Source of the DNA: Escallonia rubra
Lineage: Eukaryota > Streptophyta > Magnoliopsida > Escalloniales > Escalloniaceae
Reading direction: 5' to 3'
Assembly (NCBI GenBank): GCA_033065855.1
Contig: JAVXUO010002698.1
Location: 1 to 64,000, forward strand
Length of the DNA: 64,000 nucleotides
In this document: positions 9,665 through 22,000 of the stretch, one piece after another
Layout: each line of letters begins with the position of its first letter
Position numbering within the stretch: position 1 is the first letter of the stretch
Notes under the pieces: model-generated
What the model was told of the DNA's origin: nothing
The model's input: the letters and a program-made list of their open reading frames with translations, nothing else
Database searches by the model: none
Position numbers and translations under genes: made by a program

Positions 9665-9779
9665 GACTGACAGCGCTGCAAAAAAAAGTGATCTGGACCG
9701 TCCATCCCTTCGGGATGGACGGCCAGATCGCGCTGGCAAGATATCCTATTTTGCCTACGCTGTCAAGGGATCAGCTCCC
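9534..9779 (-). repeat. Right terminal inverted repeat of MULE
   Basis: Reverse complement of the left TIR over its full 246 bp. It contains three palindromes and the 40-nt hairpin at 9690-9729. It ends TCAGCTCCC followed by ATATATATA. Confidence 0.93.
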
Positions 9780-9895
9780 ATATATATATATATATATATA
9801 GAGGAGGAAGATTCCTTTAATTACGGTAGCAGCTAACCCTGCCAATAAAGAACATATTTTGTCTTATAAGAAACTTTCTCCAACCCTGTATACAA

Positions 9896-10018
9896 CGACA
9901 ATTAATAGTCACTAAATATTTCTGGTGACTTTTCTATTAACGCGATAGTTTTTAACAATATTTTTTTAGCGTCACAAAATAAAAGTTATTAGAAAAACTT
10001 AACAACTATTAATTGTCG
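9896..10018. repeat. MITE-like inverted repeat, copy in first tandem unit
   Basis: Opens CGACAATTAATAGTC and closes ATTAATTGTCG; the ends are inverted copies and a hairpin-type structure covers about 123 bp. No target duplication could be assigned. Confidence 0.6.
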
Positions 10019-10469
10019 TTATTTGAAAGTTACGAGAAAGATTACTTCAATCAGGATAGCAGTCAAATTCTTTCAATAAAAATTTTAACTGCTACCCGAA
10101 TTTTAAGAATCAAAATTGCATAGGTGAGCTCAGCTTGGCCGGCCGCTGGTGGACCTGGAAATGTTCATCCATTCTCGGTCCTAGTCAGACCGCTAAATGA
10201 ATATGATCTCATAGAAAAGAAGTAACAACGAATAGAAAGCACGACTAAAAATCAAACAAGTTAAGAAAGACTTATTGCCAGGAAGGGACTTGGTTATCAT
10301 GTCAATGCTAGCAAGCAACCTCTCGAGCATCTACCTACACTTGAGTAAAAAAAGACTTGTTTATGGGGGAAGAGATAGAAGGAGGATTCATTTAACTAGG
10401 GTAGTCCCTAAATCCTGTCAATGAAGAATAAATTTTGACTTGTAAGAAATTTTATCTAACCCTGTATAT

Positions 10470-10593
10470 AGTGACAGATAATAGTAGCTAAATGTTTTTA
10501 GTGACTTTTCTACTGACGCGATAATTTTTAACATTTTTTTATCGTCGCAAAATAAAAGTCACTAGAAACATTTAACAACCATTAATTGTCGCT
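10470..10593. repeat. MITE-like inverted repeat, copy in second tandem unit
   Basis: Same element as at 9896-10018, with ends AGTGACAGATAATAG and CATTAATTGTCGCT and inner arms AAATGTTTTTAGTGACTTT and its inverse. Confidence 0.6.
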
Positions 10594-11099
10594 ATTTGGG
10601 AGTTAAGAGAAAGATTCCTCCAACCAGAAAAGCAGCCAAATCTTGTCAATAAAGAATAAATTTTGATTACTATTCAGATTTTAAGAATCAAAACTTCGTA
10701 GGTGAGCTCAGCTCGGCCGGCCTCTGGTGGACTTGGAAATGTTCATCCATGCTCAGTTCTAGTCAGACCGCTAAATGGGAAAGAGGAATCTGATTCTCAT
10801 AGAAAAGAAGCAACAAAGAATAGAAAGCACGACTAAATCAAACAAGTTAAGAAAGACTTATCGCCAGGAAGGGACTTGGTTATCAGGTCAATGCTTGCAA
10901 GCAACCTCTCGAGCATCTGCGCTTGAGTTAAAAAAAGACTTGTTTCTTGTTTTGGCTCTGTCCAATCATTTAGCTTCTATCTCAAGTCAACAGAATTGGT
11001 CGGTCCTATAAACTCCATAAAGGGGACGACTGAAAGGCCGCATTTCTTATTCGGGTGAACTGTAATACACCTTCAGAGACTAACACGAGACCAGACAGA

Positions 11100-14000
11100 A
11101 TGGACGCGAGGTTGATGAAGGCTGCTCAAGCAGGAAATATTAACGCCTTGTACGACTTAATACGGCAGGAGGCGGATGTGTTGGAAGGTATTGATAATAT
11201 AGCATTTGCTGAAACACCCCTACACACAGCAGCATCAGCAGGGCATACCCATTTTGCCATCGAGATCATGAGCTTAAAGCCATCGCTTGGCAGGAAGCTG
11301 AACCCAGACGGCCTTAGCCCGCTGGACCTAGCTTTGAGGAAAGGCCGCACTGAAACTGTGAGGCAGCTTGTGAAGTTTTACCCCGATCTAATCCGGGTCC
11401 GGGGAAGGGAGAGGCTTACTCCTCTGCATTACGTAGCAGAAAAAGATGAAGTCGATCTTCTTGCTCAGTTCCTAGTTGCGTGTCCGGCATCTATCAAGGA
11501 CGTGACAATTCGTGGGGAAACTGCATTGCATATCGCCGTGCGAAACGGCAAAATCAACGCTTTTCAGGTCATCTTGGGATGGCTTCAGCGGACCAACAAA
11601 GAAGATGTGCTGAACTGCAGGGACGAGAAGGGCAACAAAGTTTTGCATGTAGCAGCGTTGACTAACCAACCTCAGGCATGTTCTCAAGTGCACGACTTAA
11701 TTTATTTTTTTTCCGCAAAATTTTTGATGCTAACTTAACCTGTGGTGAAAATGTTAAATATGCTATACAAAACCTACAGAAAGCGTGTCTATAGCACACT
11801 TAAAACTGACGATAAGAACACTATAACCTTAATGAGATCTCTACACTAACCTCCTAATCAAAAGCCATATATATCAAGCCCTCGCAAAAGAGTAATAGCA
11901 AGAAACCAATGTCGCCAAACCGACCGGTTTATTTGATTAAAATAAATGTGCTTGTGTGCATATTGGAAATTCATTTGCATGTTTGAGTGCTCACAATTAA
12001 ATTTCATATGCGTTGTAAATTTATGTGGATTTGTGTGCTATGCTTGCGTGTTTATACCTTTAAAACTAGTGAAAATTTATGATGCTCCAAATTTTGGTGA
12101 TATGATACGGTTTAAGGCCATTATCAAGTCATATCCTTTGTTGCTAGAAATGACATTTTCTCCACATCAATTCGAGTGTCCTTGGACATCATTGGCTCCG
12201 GCTTTGAGTGATCTTACTACAGTTTTTTATTTTATGTCCAAGCAATCAGCTTTCAAGCGTTGTTGGCTCTGACTCTTAGATATATATAGATTCTTATGTC
12301 TAAGCGACCAACAAATTCCACGCGTTGTTGGCCCCGGCTCTTAGGTATATCCATATGTCCAAGCGACCAACAAATTCCACGCGTTGTTGGCCCCGGCTCT
12401 TAGGTATATCCATATGTCCAAGCGACCAACTGCTTCCATGCGTTGTTGGCTCTAACTCTTTGGTTCACCTTTTATGTGGGTAAGCGACCATCCGCTTCTA
12501 CACATTGTTGGCTTCGAATCTTAGTCATATTCCTCAGTACCCCTAGATGACCATCTTTTGGGCGGCTCCGGCATCTAGGCATACTTCTTCTCTATCTGTC
12601 GACCGTATTTTGGATGGCTCCAGTAACGAATAGAGTTATGCTTTTAGTATATCTAAATGACTAATGTTTGGGTGGCTCTGAAATCTTGATATACACCCTT
12701 TGTTCATCGACCATAGTTTTAGGTGGCTCTAGCAATAGACAGAGATACCTTATAGTATTCTTGGATAACCAATCTTTATTATACTTGACTCCGACTTTTA
12801 AGAGTGCACCTTCATCTGGAGACCAATCATTGTTACTGTTGGCTCCGACTCTAGATAAAGTTTATGCCTAAACTTGATGACCAATTGTTGTTACTATTGG
12901 CTTCGACTTCAAGTGATATATTTTTCCGAAGTACGTTGTCCGATTCCTTTTTTAAGGATACGCAGGAAACCGTACAAAGACCCAAGCTCATATATGCATG
13001 TTATTTGCGAGTTTATCCAATCTTGTGGTCTTTGTTGTATTTCACTACAAAAATATAATTATTATGGGTGATGTTCGCCCGCAAGAGAGCTCCTTCACTG
13101 AAGGTCTTTGTAGACACCCGTGTTTGTAGTCTTTTTGTTTATTAATTAATTAATTATTGGGCTTTATTGATAACTAAAGTTTATTATTATTGGTTTAGGC
13201 TTACTAGTATAATGAGCCTGATTTGTTTAATTAGGTCTAATTGTCTAATAAGTAGTCTAATCCAGTTCAATCCAGTATAGTTGAGTTAAGTACAGTCCAA
13301 TCCAGTTCAATATAAGTGCAGTCCATGTTAGGAGATTATGATTTGGTTAGATAATTTAGAAATATCTTGTGAATAAACCCTGATGCATGTTAATCTCATT
13401 GATGTATATGAAATGTTGCGATAGATAATGTCCCAAAATTGAGAAAAATAAATTTTAAAATATTATGGGATAAACCGGGCGGTTTTCGACAAATCGGCCG
13501 ATTAGTTGACTTTTGTCCAATATGTGATCCCAACCAAATTTCTGACTTTATCAAAGATCTCAGACTCAAAAGTTATCTTTAGCACTTCGTTTAGCCCCAG
13601 CCTCTATAAAGAAGGCCTTTTGGCCATTTTCAAAGAGACTACTCCTCCTTAGAACTTCTGTATCATTTTTTCATAGAAGTGATATATAATTTCTAAGCAG
13701 AGCTTTACCATTTTCATACCCGCTTCATAGGGAGAATCTTGTATCGTGGATTTATCTTAAAGTGGTTCTAAGGTCTTGAATCCATCATCTTCTAGAGGTG
13801 GTTTTACTTTACTTTCTATAGTTTAGTCTAAAAAAGTCTAGCATATCCCCATTCCCGCGACCGAAGTTTGGCCATCAAAACAAGCTTTCTGAAAAAGGAG
13901 TCTTTTCAATCTATTTTCTCATTTTTGTGTGGAAGACTAGAGTTTAGGTCGCCTCCTATAGGGTCAGAGTCGAACTACAGTGGTTTTGATCTCAGTTTGT

Positions 14001-15957
14001 CCGACTGGATACATAAGTCATTTAACACTAGTTGTCGAATTCAAACCAAAGTTATATTTTGAGTTGTGGTTTATTGTATGACTTACATGTTTTAAGGCCA
14101 AAAATCATTAAAAATGAAGTAGATATACGAAGGATATGGTGGGTACCTAACACCTTCCCGCTGTATAACTTAGTCCCTAAACCCATAATTTCTGTTTTCA
14201 ATAGATTAGAAGCATGTTTGGCATCTTAGAGTCTTTTAGGGTTTTTCTTATTTTCCCTCTTGTTTATAAAATAAGATGGCAACTCCGAATTCCTAGACCT
14301 TCGCGGGTCGAAAAGGAAATTTTTTTCAAGACAATTTGCTACGGGTATGCATACTAAAGTTAAATTTTCATCAAAATGCTACTACATCAGGGGTTAAAAA
14401 TGAGATACCTACACTATTGTCTTATGGATAAGTAACAATTACATATGTGAAAACAAAATAAATCAACTGATAACGATCTATGTTACATATACTCTTCAAA
14501 ACTTGTGAAGTATCCGTGTCGGACAACACTTGGACATGATAATATAAGATATGTGTCAACACGTCTTATAGGATCGATATGCCAGTTAGAGCACTATCTT
14601 AAAGTGTTTCTTAGTCCGTTATTGCTCTGAGATGAGATAAAGTTTCAATTAAAATAATGTGCATCACACAAAATACTATGTTATTAAAGGAGTAACTAAA
14701 TAATGGTAATAGAAAGAAATATTTTGCCGTGTGGATTTTAAAACTTAGATCAATCCAACCCTTGAACACATATTTGGCTTGGACACTCGTAGCGAATCCA
14801 TGTAACATAGATAACGATTTAATTAACTTTCTGATTTAATTACAATATTGTTACCTAACCAAACCTCCATGGCATGCATTCCAAACAAGATGAGGGGCTG
14901 ACCTGAGTCCTACCATTCCAAAATAAAGGATTCACCCGTATTGCTGTAATTTAAAGAATGATCTTCTCAAGGACATCCTCATTTCTAACCTCGGTCAAAA
15001 TATAAATGACCACACATACCGTATTTTCTTGTAACATTTGCACATATTAGGTTATAATGATTTGCTCCCTTAGTTATCCAGACTCTGAGGAATTTATAGT
15101 GATTTTGTCCCTTATTTATCCAGGCTATGAAGTTATTGATTGGTGAAATGAACAAAAATGATAAAAATTTTGAGGGTTTGACAATCCTCGATCTTGTCTC
15201 AAGACTTCCAAGTGGGGTGAACGAAGAGGCTATGAAAATTTTACACCGTGCCAAAGCCTTAAGTCATTCATCAGTTCCTGATTTTGCTGATCTAGCTGGT
15301 TTTTTAAGCTCTCCAGAGGGATTTTGTGACAGAGTGGTTAGATTTAGCGTTTATCTGGAAATGGGTTTGTCAAGTAGGGCGCAAAGCGCGCTGTTGGTGG
15401 TAGCTGCACTAATCGTGACGATCGCCTACCAAGGTGCTCTCAGCCCCCCTGGTGGACTTTGGCAAGGTGACAGCATCGATACTATTAATGTTAATGCCAC
15501 CACCACTGCCATGCGAGGTGAACACCAACCTCTTCCCCATGCAGCCGGAAAGGTGATAATGCATGCATCCCAGTTCTGTCGTTTTCTGGCTTTCAACTCA
15601 ACAGCCTTAGTTGCCTCCGCAGGGGTGATTATTCTTATCCTCCAGAACAGCGCTTATAAGCCCTTGCTGCTTGTTTCTATAGCTTTTCTCTTGCTAAGCT
15701 ACGTGGATGCTATAAACACCATATCACCACCACATCATACTGCTACATTATACATCATGTTTGGTTGCTGGGTAGCATTAGGTGGAATTTTATATATGAC
15801 AGTATGGTTGTCGATGATAGAAAATGCATTCCATCTGTTGCGTACTGGCCGAAATCGCTTTTCTTACAGACTTGGGGTGCCACGCCGTTTTTCTTACCGG
15901 CTTCGAATGCAACGTCAAGTGGTTGCATCTCAGTACTCGACTGAAAGAGTCAATTGA
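11100..15957 (+). CDS. BDA1-like ankyrin repeat protein with PGG domain
   Basis: Two exons, 11100-11675 (192 codons) and 15124-15957, give 469 residues. Exon 1 encodes about five ankyrin repeats (ETPLHTAASAGH, LSPLDLALRKGR, LTPLHYVAEKDE, ETALHIAVRNGK, NKVLHVAALTNQ). Exon 2 carries the PGG domain (SPPGG at 299-303) and four hydrophobic segments near 279-296, 346-365, 371-390 and 400-424, so it is a membrane protein with a cytosolic ankyrin part. Family members such as Arabidopsis BDA1 act in immune signalling. The splice is unusual: exon 1 ends CCTCAG and the intron starts GCATGT, a GC-AG intron, whose join gives the family-typical NQPQ-A-MKLLI. The C-terminus has RFSYRL twice in tandem. The 3.4-kb intron contains tandem repeats and a Gypsy LTR. 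The frame is intact, but only transcripts could show that the long GC-AG intron is spliced. Confidence 0.88.
12180..12900 (+). repeat. Degenerate ~59-bp tandem repeats in the ankyrin-gene intron
   Basis: Best copies start at 12302, 12361 and 12420 with AAGCGACCAAC, then CGCGTTGTTGGC, CCGGCTCTTAG and TATATCCATATGTCC. Flanking copies from 12180 to 12900 keep only the GACCA...GTTGGCTCCGACT core. This may be part of an LTR retrotransposon, as an LTR starts 200 bp further on. Confidence 0.75.
13109..14390 (+). mobile_element. Gypsy-type LTR plus primer-binding-site stub
   Basis: The sequence starts TGTAGACACCCG, a start typical of plant Gypsy LTRs. It runs about 1.17 kb to TTTATAAAATAAGA and is followed at ~14276 by TGGCAACTCCG, a primer-binding-site-like segment. 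No gag or pol follows, so this is a truncated copy in the sense orientation of the gene. A related LTR start occurs on the minus strand at 58710. No target duplication was found. Confidence 0.65.
14391..15123 (+). other. Remainder of the ankyrin-gene intron
   Basis: AT-rich intron DNA with no coding signal. Near the acceptor, a ~50-bp segment ending TTATCCAG(A/G)CT occurs twice (about 15063-15082 and 15112-15125), so there are two candidate 3' splice sites. The second joins in frame to GCTATGAAG. Confidence 0.5.
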
Positions 15958-17700
15958 ACCCAAAACTAAATAATGTGTTGTCTCAGCTCCGACTCGCAAA
16001 AGCATGCAATATGCTGCACAAACTAGCTTCAGTTGGCCCAGCCTATTGTGCAGTTGGCATGTGTTTTATTGTGAGAATGAATGTAACAAAATTCTATTCA
16101 ATAAGCTATTTTATGTTGGAAATTTTCTAGTAACTAGACCTTTGGATTTCAGAGTTTGTACTTTAAAGTGTAATGTCTAGAAAGAATCAATCAATTAATT
16201 CATTGATCGGCTTGAAGATATAGTATATCAAAATTTGGCATTTAATAAGGAATGAAAAGGGTCAAAATGTGGACTCCCATATTGTTTGAAAAATGGAAAG
16301 GCTATGGGTATATGAGGGGCCATGTGACATGCTATATCGTTTTAGAAACACAAAATTATAAATGGCCATGCATTTGCACATGTGCATTGCACCGTACACG
16401 TGCGCGCGCCCACACCGATGGCTGTGGCATCGAGGTGCTTTTAGGTGCACATTGATTTATTTTTTTTCTGGCGATTACTCCGCTAGAATCACCAGTTTTT
16501 GCATGTTTTAACCTCAGAGGTAGCTTTTCTATTACCTTTAACAAATTATAAAGGGGACACTAAAACCTTGCCCATAAGAATAAGAAGAACAACAAACTAA
16601 GGCTTTCATGAAGATGCAAATATATAGTACAGTACAATAGAAAAGTAACTTAAGAAACTTCTTTCGATCCATAAATCAGATGAGGCATGCTATATTCGGG
16701 TTTCTTGGTTGCTCTAATAATTCAACTAAAATATGTCAATCCAATCAAATGAATCTTCGAAGAATATGTTGTTAAACATGAAAACTTTGTTCGGCCCAAC
16801 ATGTCGTTGCACATTGTGACTAAGGCTACAAGTGAACCGAGTTTTCAAAAACAAAGCTCGTGTCTGTTAATTTATAGCTCGTTCATGGTTGTTCACAAAA
16901 CAAAGGAATGGAACATGAACACAATTCTAGAGCTCGTAAAATAAAAGAGCCAAACACGAACACAACATTTTGTTAATGAAAGCGTTTGTCAACAACTCCT
17001 TTGTTCATTCATGCTTATTCATGTATATAGATATACATTTGTGACACGTATTTACAAATTATTAAATGTAAAAGTCAGATATTAGAAAATATTCTCAACC
17101 CTAACTAAAGCTAACCCCATGCAACTGCCTCTCTCTCTCTCTCTCTCTTCATTACCGCAACTTACAATCAAACAAACTCTTTCCCCTTAGAAATCAACAT
17201 TCACCCCTTCGTCTCTTTTCCCTTAAAGAATTCAGCCTTCCTCCATTCCCGTTGGAGAAAATGATTACTAGAGCCGTACAACTTCTTAAACACTTTCATA
17301 CATGATGGATGGAGGTGTTTCCAGGGTTTCGGCAAGTCACTCAAATCTTTCATCAAAACATGTTCGAGTAATTCTTTCCTTTTCGAATCCAGTATCTGCC
17401 TTACGTAAACGATTGAATCTTCAATATGTCCGTCTAGATTTTCTTGAGAACGAAGCAGCACAAGGTTTTTTTTTCCCCTTCTTGTTCTTTCTGTCAGTTC
17501 TGTGTATACACACAAGAATCTCTTTCCCTTTAAAATTCAGCCTTTGTCAATAGCTATTTCACTATCTCTGTCTCTCTGCCATTGCTCGATTCGTTATCTA
17601 GATCTGGTACTTAATTCTTCCTATGTGTTATATATAGCTATGTAGTTTATTAACTTTCACCGTCTTCTATAATCGGTTCAGTCGATCAATGCTTCAATAG
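15958..17700. other. Region downstream of the BDA1-like gene
   Basis: Probable 3' UTR followed by AT-rich DNA, with a short (CT)n run near 17131-17149. A 104-codon minus-strand frame (17201-17515) has no recognisable domain. No RNA gene seen. Confidence 0.4.
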
Positions 17701-19014
17701 CCTTCTTGTTGAAATTACTAGCTCAAGGCGCTACCTTATGATTAAAGTTGCAAGATCTGATAGAGGAAGGGAATATGATGGAAAATTATTTGAAACGGGT
17801 CATAATCCTAGTCCTTTTGCCCTGTGTTTGGAGGAATGTGGCATTGTTGCTTAGTATAAAATATCGGGTACGCCTCAACAGAATGGTGTAGTTGAAAGGC
17901 AAAACCATATCCTTTTGGATACAGTACGAAATATGATAAGCCAAAGAACTCTACCAGAATTTTTGTGGGTTGAAGCATTTAAAATAGCCGTACATAATTT
18001 TAACAGGTTCCCAATAAGTCTATGCCTGAAACTCCTTTTGAATTGTTGACATAGAGGAAACCAAGTTTATGATATTTTCATGTGTGGGGCTATTTAGTTG
18101 AAGAAAAAGTTTACAATCTACATACAAAGAAACTCGATCCCAAGACCATAAGTTGTCATTCTATAGGTTACCTTAAAGGTCTAAGGGTTTCAGATTTTTC
18201 GTCCATCACATACCACTAGAATTGTTGATACTAGGCAAGCAGTATATTTTGAAGATAGGGGGAGTAGTACACCAAGAATAATAAAATCCTAAGGAAATTC
18301 AGGATCATGTTTTCATTCCTGCAATCCAAAAGATTGGTGGACCATTCCCTCATATAGAGGATACCGATGCACCGGAGGTAATATGTAATTATGCGCCCTC
18401 TATTGTGAATCCTGCTCCAATTCCTGCTAACGAATAACCTTTTTGAAGGTCAGGAAGAGAGACACAGACATGTATCTCTGATGATTACATTGTGTACCTA
18501 GATGAGGAAGAATATAATCTCGGCATAAGACATGATGACCTACATCCTTTAAAAAAGCTATTATGAGCGACCACTTAACTCAATAGCTTAAAGCCATGAA
18601 AGATGAGTTAGAGTAAATGAAAATAAATGAAGTTTGAGACCTTGCATGACTTGCCTGAAGGGGCGAAACCTGTTAGTTTGAATAGGTCTACAAAACTAAG
18701 CTAAATCCTGAAGGCGACGCCGAAAGATGCAAGGTTAGGCTCGTCGCTAAAGTTTTCACTCAAAGGGAAGGGATAGTTTAATGAAATATTTTTTCATGCG
18801 TTGAAAAACGATTTTTTTCAAATAGTCATGGCTTTAGTAGTTCATTACGATTTAGAGCTGCATTAAATGGATGTAAAGATTGCATTTTTTAATGGTGACT
18901 TGCATGAAAATATCTATATGACACAACTAGAAGGGTTCATGATTGAAGACAAGAAAGACATGAGTTGTCAGTTGAAGAAATCCATATATGGATTAAAGCA
19001 AGCCTCTAGACAAT
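17700..19014 (+). pseudogene. Decayed Copia pol, integrase to reverse transcriptase
   Basis: Fragments of Copia polyprotein appear in order across shifting frames. The integrase core and its downstream signature come first (SDRGREYDGK, SGTPQQNGVVERQNH, near 17750-17900), then the start of reverse transcriptase (MDVKIAFFNGDLHENIYM, KKSIYGLKQASRQ, 18867-19011). Many stops and frameshifts interrupt it. It breaks off at 19014, where a CACTA element is inserted, and resumes at 23306. No LTRs were found. Confidence 0.85.
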
Positions 19015-22000
19015 CACTACAGCATAAATGGTCTTTAGCGACGGATTTTTCCGTCGATAAAGACCCCGAATCCGTCAGTAAAGACTTTACCGACAGAATT
19101 TTCGTAGGTAAAAGTCCGTTGGTAATAACCCCGTCGTTAAAGATTAATGGCGGAATTATGTGATCTGTCATAAAAATTTACTTTCACCAACGAAATTAAT
19201 TACTTTTAGCGAGAGAAAATTCCGTCGCTAAAGGTATTTTTAATATTTTTCCTAATTTCTGAATTCTCTTGAGAAAAATTTTGAAAAAACTTTTAGCGAC
19301 GGAATTCCGTTGCAAAAGTCTTTAGTAACATTAGTTTCGTCTCTAAAAGTATATTTCTAAAAATATTTACCAATATATAGAAGGACTTTTAGTGACAAAA
19401 TTCTGTCGTTTAATGTTTGTTTGTAAAAGTAAAAAATGGGGCTATTGTTTCATTTTTAATATTTTTTTAAAATTCAAATAATCCTAATCAACCAATCTAA
19501 CAACAATTTAATTCTCTAAACTAACATTCATCATTTACCAAACTTCAAGTAATACAAATAAGATTTAAGTCATATCATACAAATCCCAAAAACAAAATTA
19601 CAAGTTTCATTGAAATAACACCTGCATAACAAATACATCGACCATAAGATTTCATCAGACGTCATTTTTTCAACTGGTCAAAAAATGACTGCTTATTAAA
19701 TTTTGGCGGACAAGTTATTACAACTTTGTGTTCCATTTCAGCTATTACTTTTACAACACAATCTCTATCTAAATCAAATTGTTCATCATCTGTAACAAAT
19801 CATATTCAGATTCAATCTAAGTCAACTAAAGAGTATCATCGATAAATGCAGAGGTGCTATGCATGATTTACCACCTTTATCAAGTTTAGGCCTATTTTCT
19901 TTAGTAACAAACAACTATAATTGACCACAAAAAAAAAAGGTAATTTTCCCTACCTTAAAGCAGAAATTTGGACTTTACTTAGGAACATCTCTAGATATTG
20001 TTACAAATAAGAAGCTCCACTTTCAAAATCTGATTGATCGTGTGCAGGCAAGATGTGCAGGTTAGAAAAATCACCTCCTCAACAAAGCTGGCCGAGCAAC
20101 ACTCATCTCTTCAGTTCTTTCAGGGTTACTAGTTTACCACATGCAATCCTTCATTTTCCCCATATATGTTTGCAAACTGATAAACTCTATTTTCAGCTCC
20201 TTCTTCTGGTCTGGACAGCATAACAAGAAAGCTCATCACCCTATAAGTTGGGATTTCCTTTGTGGCCTTAAGAAGTGTGGCGGTTTAGGCTTCAAAGATA
20301 TCAATCTTTTCAACCATACGTTGCTTGCCAAAACTAGCTGGAAAATTCTCATCCGTCCTGATTGTCTTCTTGCGCAAGTTTTCATGGCAAAATATTGCAA
20401 AAGGAAAAAACTTCTTCACGCCACCAAGCCTTCAGCATCCTCTTGGGCTTGGAAAGGCATTCTCGCTGGCATCGTGATTTTAACAAAGGTATCTTCTGGC
20501 AGATCGAAAATGGACTCAATGTCGACATCTGGCGCGACTTTTGGATCCCTGACAACTCACCTTAACATCTCTCTACTCTAGTGCCTCATGCTTCGCGATC
20601 AGGATCGGTCTCAGACTTGATCATATCTTCTCTTTGGAATGAACAGAAAATTGATGCCATCTTCCCGAGCACCATTGCCAGACGCATCAAAGGTATTCAT
20701 GTGTCACTTCAAGGATCTGCAAACTAGCCGATTTGGACTCTGAATGATTCAGGCATATTCTCGGTAGCTTCTGCCTATGACTTGTTATTTTCGGAGCGGG
20801 CATCTAAGCGAATACTCCGGCCAAATAGCTTATCATCCTCCCCGAATCCTGTTTGGACAGTTTTATGGAAGCTCCACTTGTCGGCTAAAATCATCTTTTT
20901 TCTATGGCAATTACTTTTAAACCTCCTTCGTTTGAGATCCTTCCTATCTCATATAGGTATTTCGCTCCAGAAAAATTGTGTCCTATGCAATACCTTTGAA
21001 GAAACTGCCCAGCATCTTTTCCTCTCCTGCCAAAAAACCACCCCTCTTTGGAGCTTTATCAACCTCTTTGTACCCTACAACTTACCTTTAGAAACCTTTA
21101 AAGAATGGCTCATAGCCTAGATTTCCTCTCCTTATTCCTCATGCCTTATACATCTCCGAAACTCTATACTCAAAACTATTTGGATCAACCGCAACAAAAT
21201 CATTTTCAATCATGAAACATGGAATATTCAGCATCTTTTTACCCAGCAGATGACACTCAGTAAAAATATTTGGATTTGCTACTGACCCAAACCCAATTCC
21301 AGTCTTCCTCTCCGTTTTGCAAGCAAACCCATAAATAGTCCGAGCATTTCTTTTGTTCATCCATGTTCATGCAGTCAAGGATTCACCTACTTCACCTCTC
21401 ATGTGATATGCATTTTCAATCACACCTCCTTCGATTTCAGATTACAGATTTATTTATTTGATTCTTTGAATACTATGACTAATAATTTTGAATGAGTTTT
21501 TCCCTCAAATAATTGTTCTGAGGCCTATCGACAGAGTCTGCTCATATGCTTGAAATGACTCTTCCTTAACAACGTTACTCATTTGCATCTTAAATTTGAC
21601 TATATGTTACTAATTTCTGATCTACAGCAACCTAGCAGGATCAGGAAATCTTCAAATGCTGGTCTAATGGCGGATATCCATTTTGCTACCAAAGATTTCC
21701 ACCATCTACAGATCAGTCACTCCCATATGCCAGGATAAATCGTCTACAGAGGAGTACCTTTTGTTTTTGTATCTTGCTCCTCTTTCTTTATTCCTGGGAG
21801 TATGCTCCCTATATATGCAAATATTATGTGTGTTTTCGAAACTATTTCGTAGTTGCTTCTTGGTTTGTAAATATTGTCACGCTACTCTTTTTTCCTTGGA
21901 TAGTAGTCTAACTACTCCTGTAACCAAGGAAATTATCCTGCTTCTTTTATGAAAATTCTCATGTTTAAACCAAAAAAAAAAAAAGGAAGGGACCAACTGC

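Larger units (their letters stand above)
639..9779. mobile_element. Mutator-like DNA transposon (MULE), 9,141 bp, three genes
   Basis: The element has 246-bp inverted repeats at its ends (639-884 and 9534-9779), beginning GGGAGCTGATC and ending in the complement. It is flanked on both sides by the 9-bp word ATATATATA, which has the length expected of a MULE target duplication but is low complexity. Inside are a plant-mobile-domain/C48 protease gene (+, 1365-4561), a B3-domain gene (-, 5619-6082) and a FAR1-type transposase (-, 6640-8937). Noncoding segments carry 23 copies of a 23-bp palindrome. The uninterrupted transposase and well-matched TIRs suggest a young, possibly autonomous copy. One single-base frameshift in the protease gene is the only obvious lesion. 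MULEs carrying C48 protease or mobile-domain genes are known in plants; the B3 gene combined with palindrome arrays is not something I recognise. Confidence 0.93.
9801..10950 (+). repeat. Tandem duplication, two ~570-bp copies
   Basis: Copy one (about 9801-10366) and copy two (about 10377-10950) align along their length. Shared landmarks are CCAACCCTGTATA, GGTGAGCTCAGCT, CGGCCGGCC, GGAAATGTTCATCCAT, GGAAGGGACTTGGTTATCA and AACCTCTCGAGCATCT. Both contain a MITE-like inverted repeat. They diverge by substitutions and small indels, so the duplication is not recent. It ends about 150 bp before the ATG of the ankyrin gene and so forms its promoter region. Confidence 0.88.

Noticed and set aside
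17201-17515. 104-codon minus-strand frame, possible small gene
   Set aside because: No recognisable domain, and it overlaps AT-rich and CT-repeat DNA. Not enough support.
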